Shown here: positions 63,490 through 64,000 of the stretch, one piece after another
Layout of the letters: each line of letters begins with the position of its first letter
Numbering within the stretch: position 1 is the first letter of the stretch
Origin: Novosphingobium arvoryzae
GTDB lineage: Bacteria; Pseudomonadota; Alphaproteobacteria; Sphingomonadales; Sphingomonadaceae
NCBI RefSeq assembly: GCF_014652615.1
Contig: NZ_BMZD01000002.1
Span: forward strand, 62,001-126,000
DNA length: 64,000 nt
Direction: 5' to 3'
Notes under the pieces: model-generated
What the model was told of the DNA's origin: nothing
The model's database searches: none
Seen by the model: only the letters and a program-made list of their open reading frames with translations
Made by a program: the position numbers and the translations under genes

Positions 63490-64000
63490 TCAGCGCGGAC
63501 GGCGCAACATCCCCCCGCGGAACAGCCCGCGCCGCTTGCTGAACGGCTCGAACAGTTCTTCCGGCCGCTCAGGATCGAGCAGGGCCTTGTCGGCAACCGC
63601 TTTCTCCGCTTCGCTCAACGGAGGCAAGACCAAAGCGTCCAGTCGCTTCCCATGCTTTGTGCTGTGTTCGATCAGCGCGATCATCGAGGGGTCGGCGGCC
63701 AGCGCCGCCTCCACCGCCTCGACCGACAGGCCCAGATGCTCGGCCAGCAGCCGGTGGCGCAGCCGGGTAATCGCCGGCATGGCATGGCCGTTGCCGGGGC
63801 GCGCGGCGTCGATGAACACGTCGCATTCGCTGTCCAGCCCCAGCGAGCGGTTGTTCATGTTGGCAGAACCGATCCGGACAATTTCGTCATCGACGATCAT
63901 CATCTTGGAATGGACATAGATCGGCGTGCCCGCCGCGTTACGCGGCACATAGACGCGGAACCGGCCACGATGGTCGCGCTCGGCAATGGCATGGCACAGC
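63490..64000 (-). CDS. Phospholipase D-family protein, C-terminal part
   Basis: Only the last ~170 residues are in the window; the gene enters from the right edge (reading LCHAIAERDHRGRFRVYVP at the border). The C-terminal HKD motif HSKMMIVDD is intact and is followed by IGSANMNNRSLGLDSECDVF, typical of VTRK-type phospholipase D and cardiolipin synthase-like enzymes. The Arg-rich tail SKRRGLFRGGMLRRPR ends the protein. The substrate is unknown. It lies 16 bases upstream of folE and may be co-transcribed with it. Confidence 0.88.
   Translation of the reverse strand, partial: LCHAIAERDHRGRFRVYVPRNAAGTPIYVHSKMMIVDDEIVRIGSANMNNRSLGLDSECDVFIDAARPGNGHAMPAITRLRHRLLAEHLGLSVEAVEAALAADPSMIALIEHSTKHGKRLDALVLPPLSEAEKAVADKALLDPERPEELFEPFSKRRGLFRGGMLRRPR

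Noticed and set aside
1-64000. Mobile elements, prophage, CRISPR or defence islands
   Set aside because: No transposase, integrase, terminal repeats, spaced direct repeats or defence-type genes were found; gene order is conserved core genome.

Overview
This 64 kb window is ordinary high-GC chromosomal DNA from an alphaproteobacterium, most likely of the order Sphingomonadales (Novosphingobium/Sphingobium type). Reasons: very high GC at third codon positions; the rpsB-tsf-pyrH-frr-uppS-cdsA-dxr-rseP-bamA-ompH-fabZ core runs without lpxD, lpxA or lpxB, as expected where glycosphingolipids replace LPS; a DivL-type kinase with Tyr in the H-box; an alphaproteobacterial LexA box (GAAC-N7-GAAC); and an acpP-fabF-mltG operon. 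No insertion sequence, prophage, CRISPR array, integrase or rRNA operon is visible. The material is almost entirely housekeeping DNA, tightly packed, with many ATGA/TGATG start-stop overlaps.

Layout. 0-5.7 kb: a secreted DUF3617-like protein, then acpP-fabF-mltG and aspS on the minus strand, with a REP-like element between acpP and fabF. 5.7-13.4 kb: rnd-oxyR, pgsA, an LplT-like MFS carrier, a ThDP enzyme, an EVE protein and an IPNS-like dioxygenase. 13.5-20.7 kb (plus): a GGDEF-EAL protein, the overlapping run dapF-mtaB-ftsY-yciB, a PuuD-type membrane protein and an aminotransferase. 20.7-27.7 kb (minus): kup and the cytochrome c maturation operon ccmC-D-E-F-G-H-I (ccmA and ccmB are not here), preceded by tRNA-His. 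28-40 kb: a PilZ protein, then rpmE, fabZ, ompH, bamA, rseP, dxr, cdsA, uppS, frr, pyrH, tsf and rpsB, covering translation, isoprenoid and undecaprenyl synthesis, phospholipid activation and outer-membrane assembly. 40-43.4 kb: a regulatory interval with a LexA box and a DnaA box ahead of a small membrane protein, then a ketosynthase III-psd-pssA operon. 43.4-48.2 kb: tRNA-Tyr, rlmB, a lipoprotein, a TonB-C protein, argJ-hisN. 48.2-59.6 kb (minus): one long coupled run divL-tsaE-amgK-murU-addB-addA-trxA. 59.6-64 kb: ahcY behind an AT-rich palindrome, a small secreted protein, a peroxiredoxin, a secreted hypothetical protein, folE and the end of a phospholipase D-family protein.

The most interesting candidate for something undescribed is the 40.3-40.7 kb locus: a perfect alphaproteobacterial SOS box lies over a promoter, a perfect DnaA box follows, and the first gene is an 83-residue single-pass membrane protein of unknown family. 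This is the architecture expected of an SOS-induced membrane-bound cell-division checkpoint protein, analogous to but not recognisably homologous with Caulobacter SidA. Other points worth following are the Tyr-for-His kinase heading an operon that ends in DNA-break repair, the probable methionine-cycle operator upstream of ahcY, the ketosynthase III in the phosphatidylethanolamine operon, and CtrA-like sites near the c-di-GMP genes.
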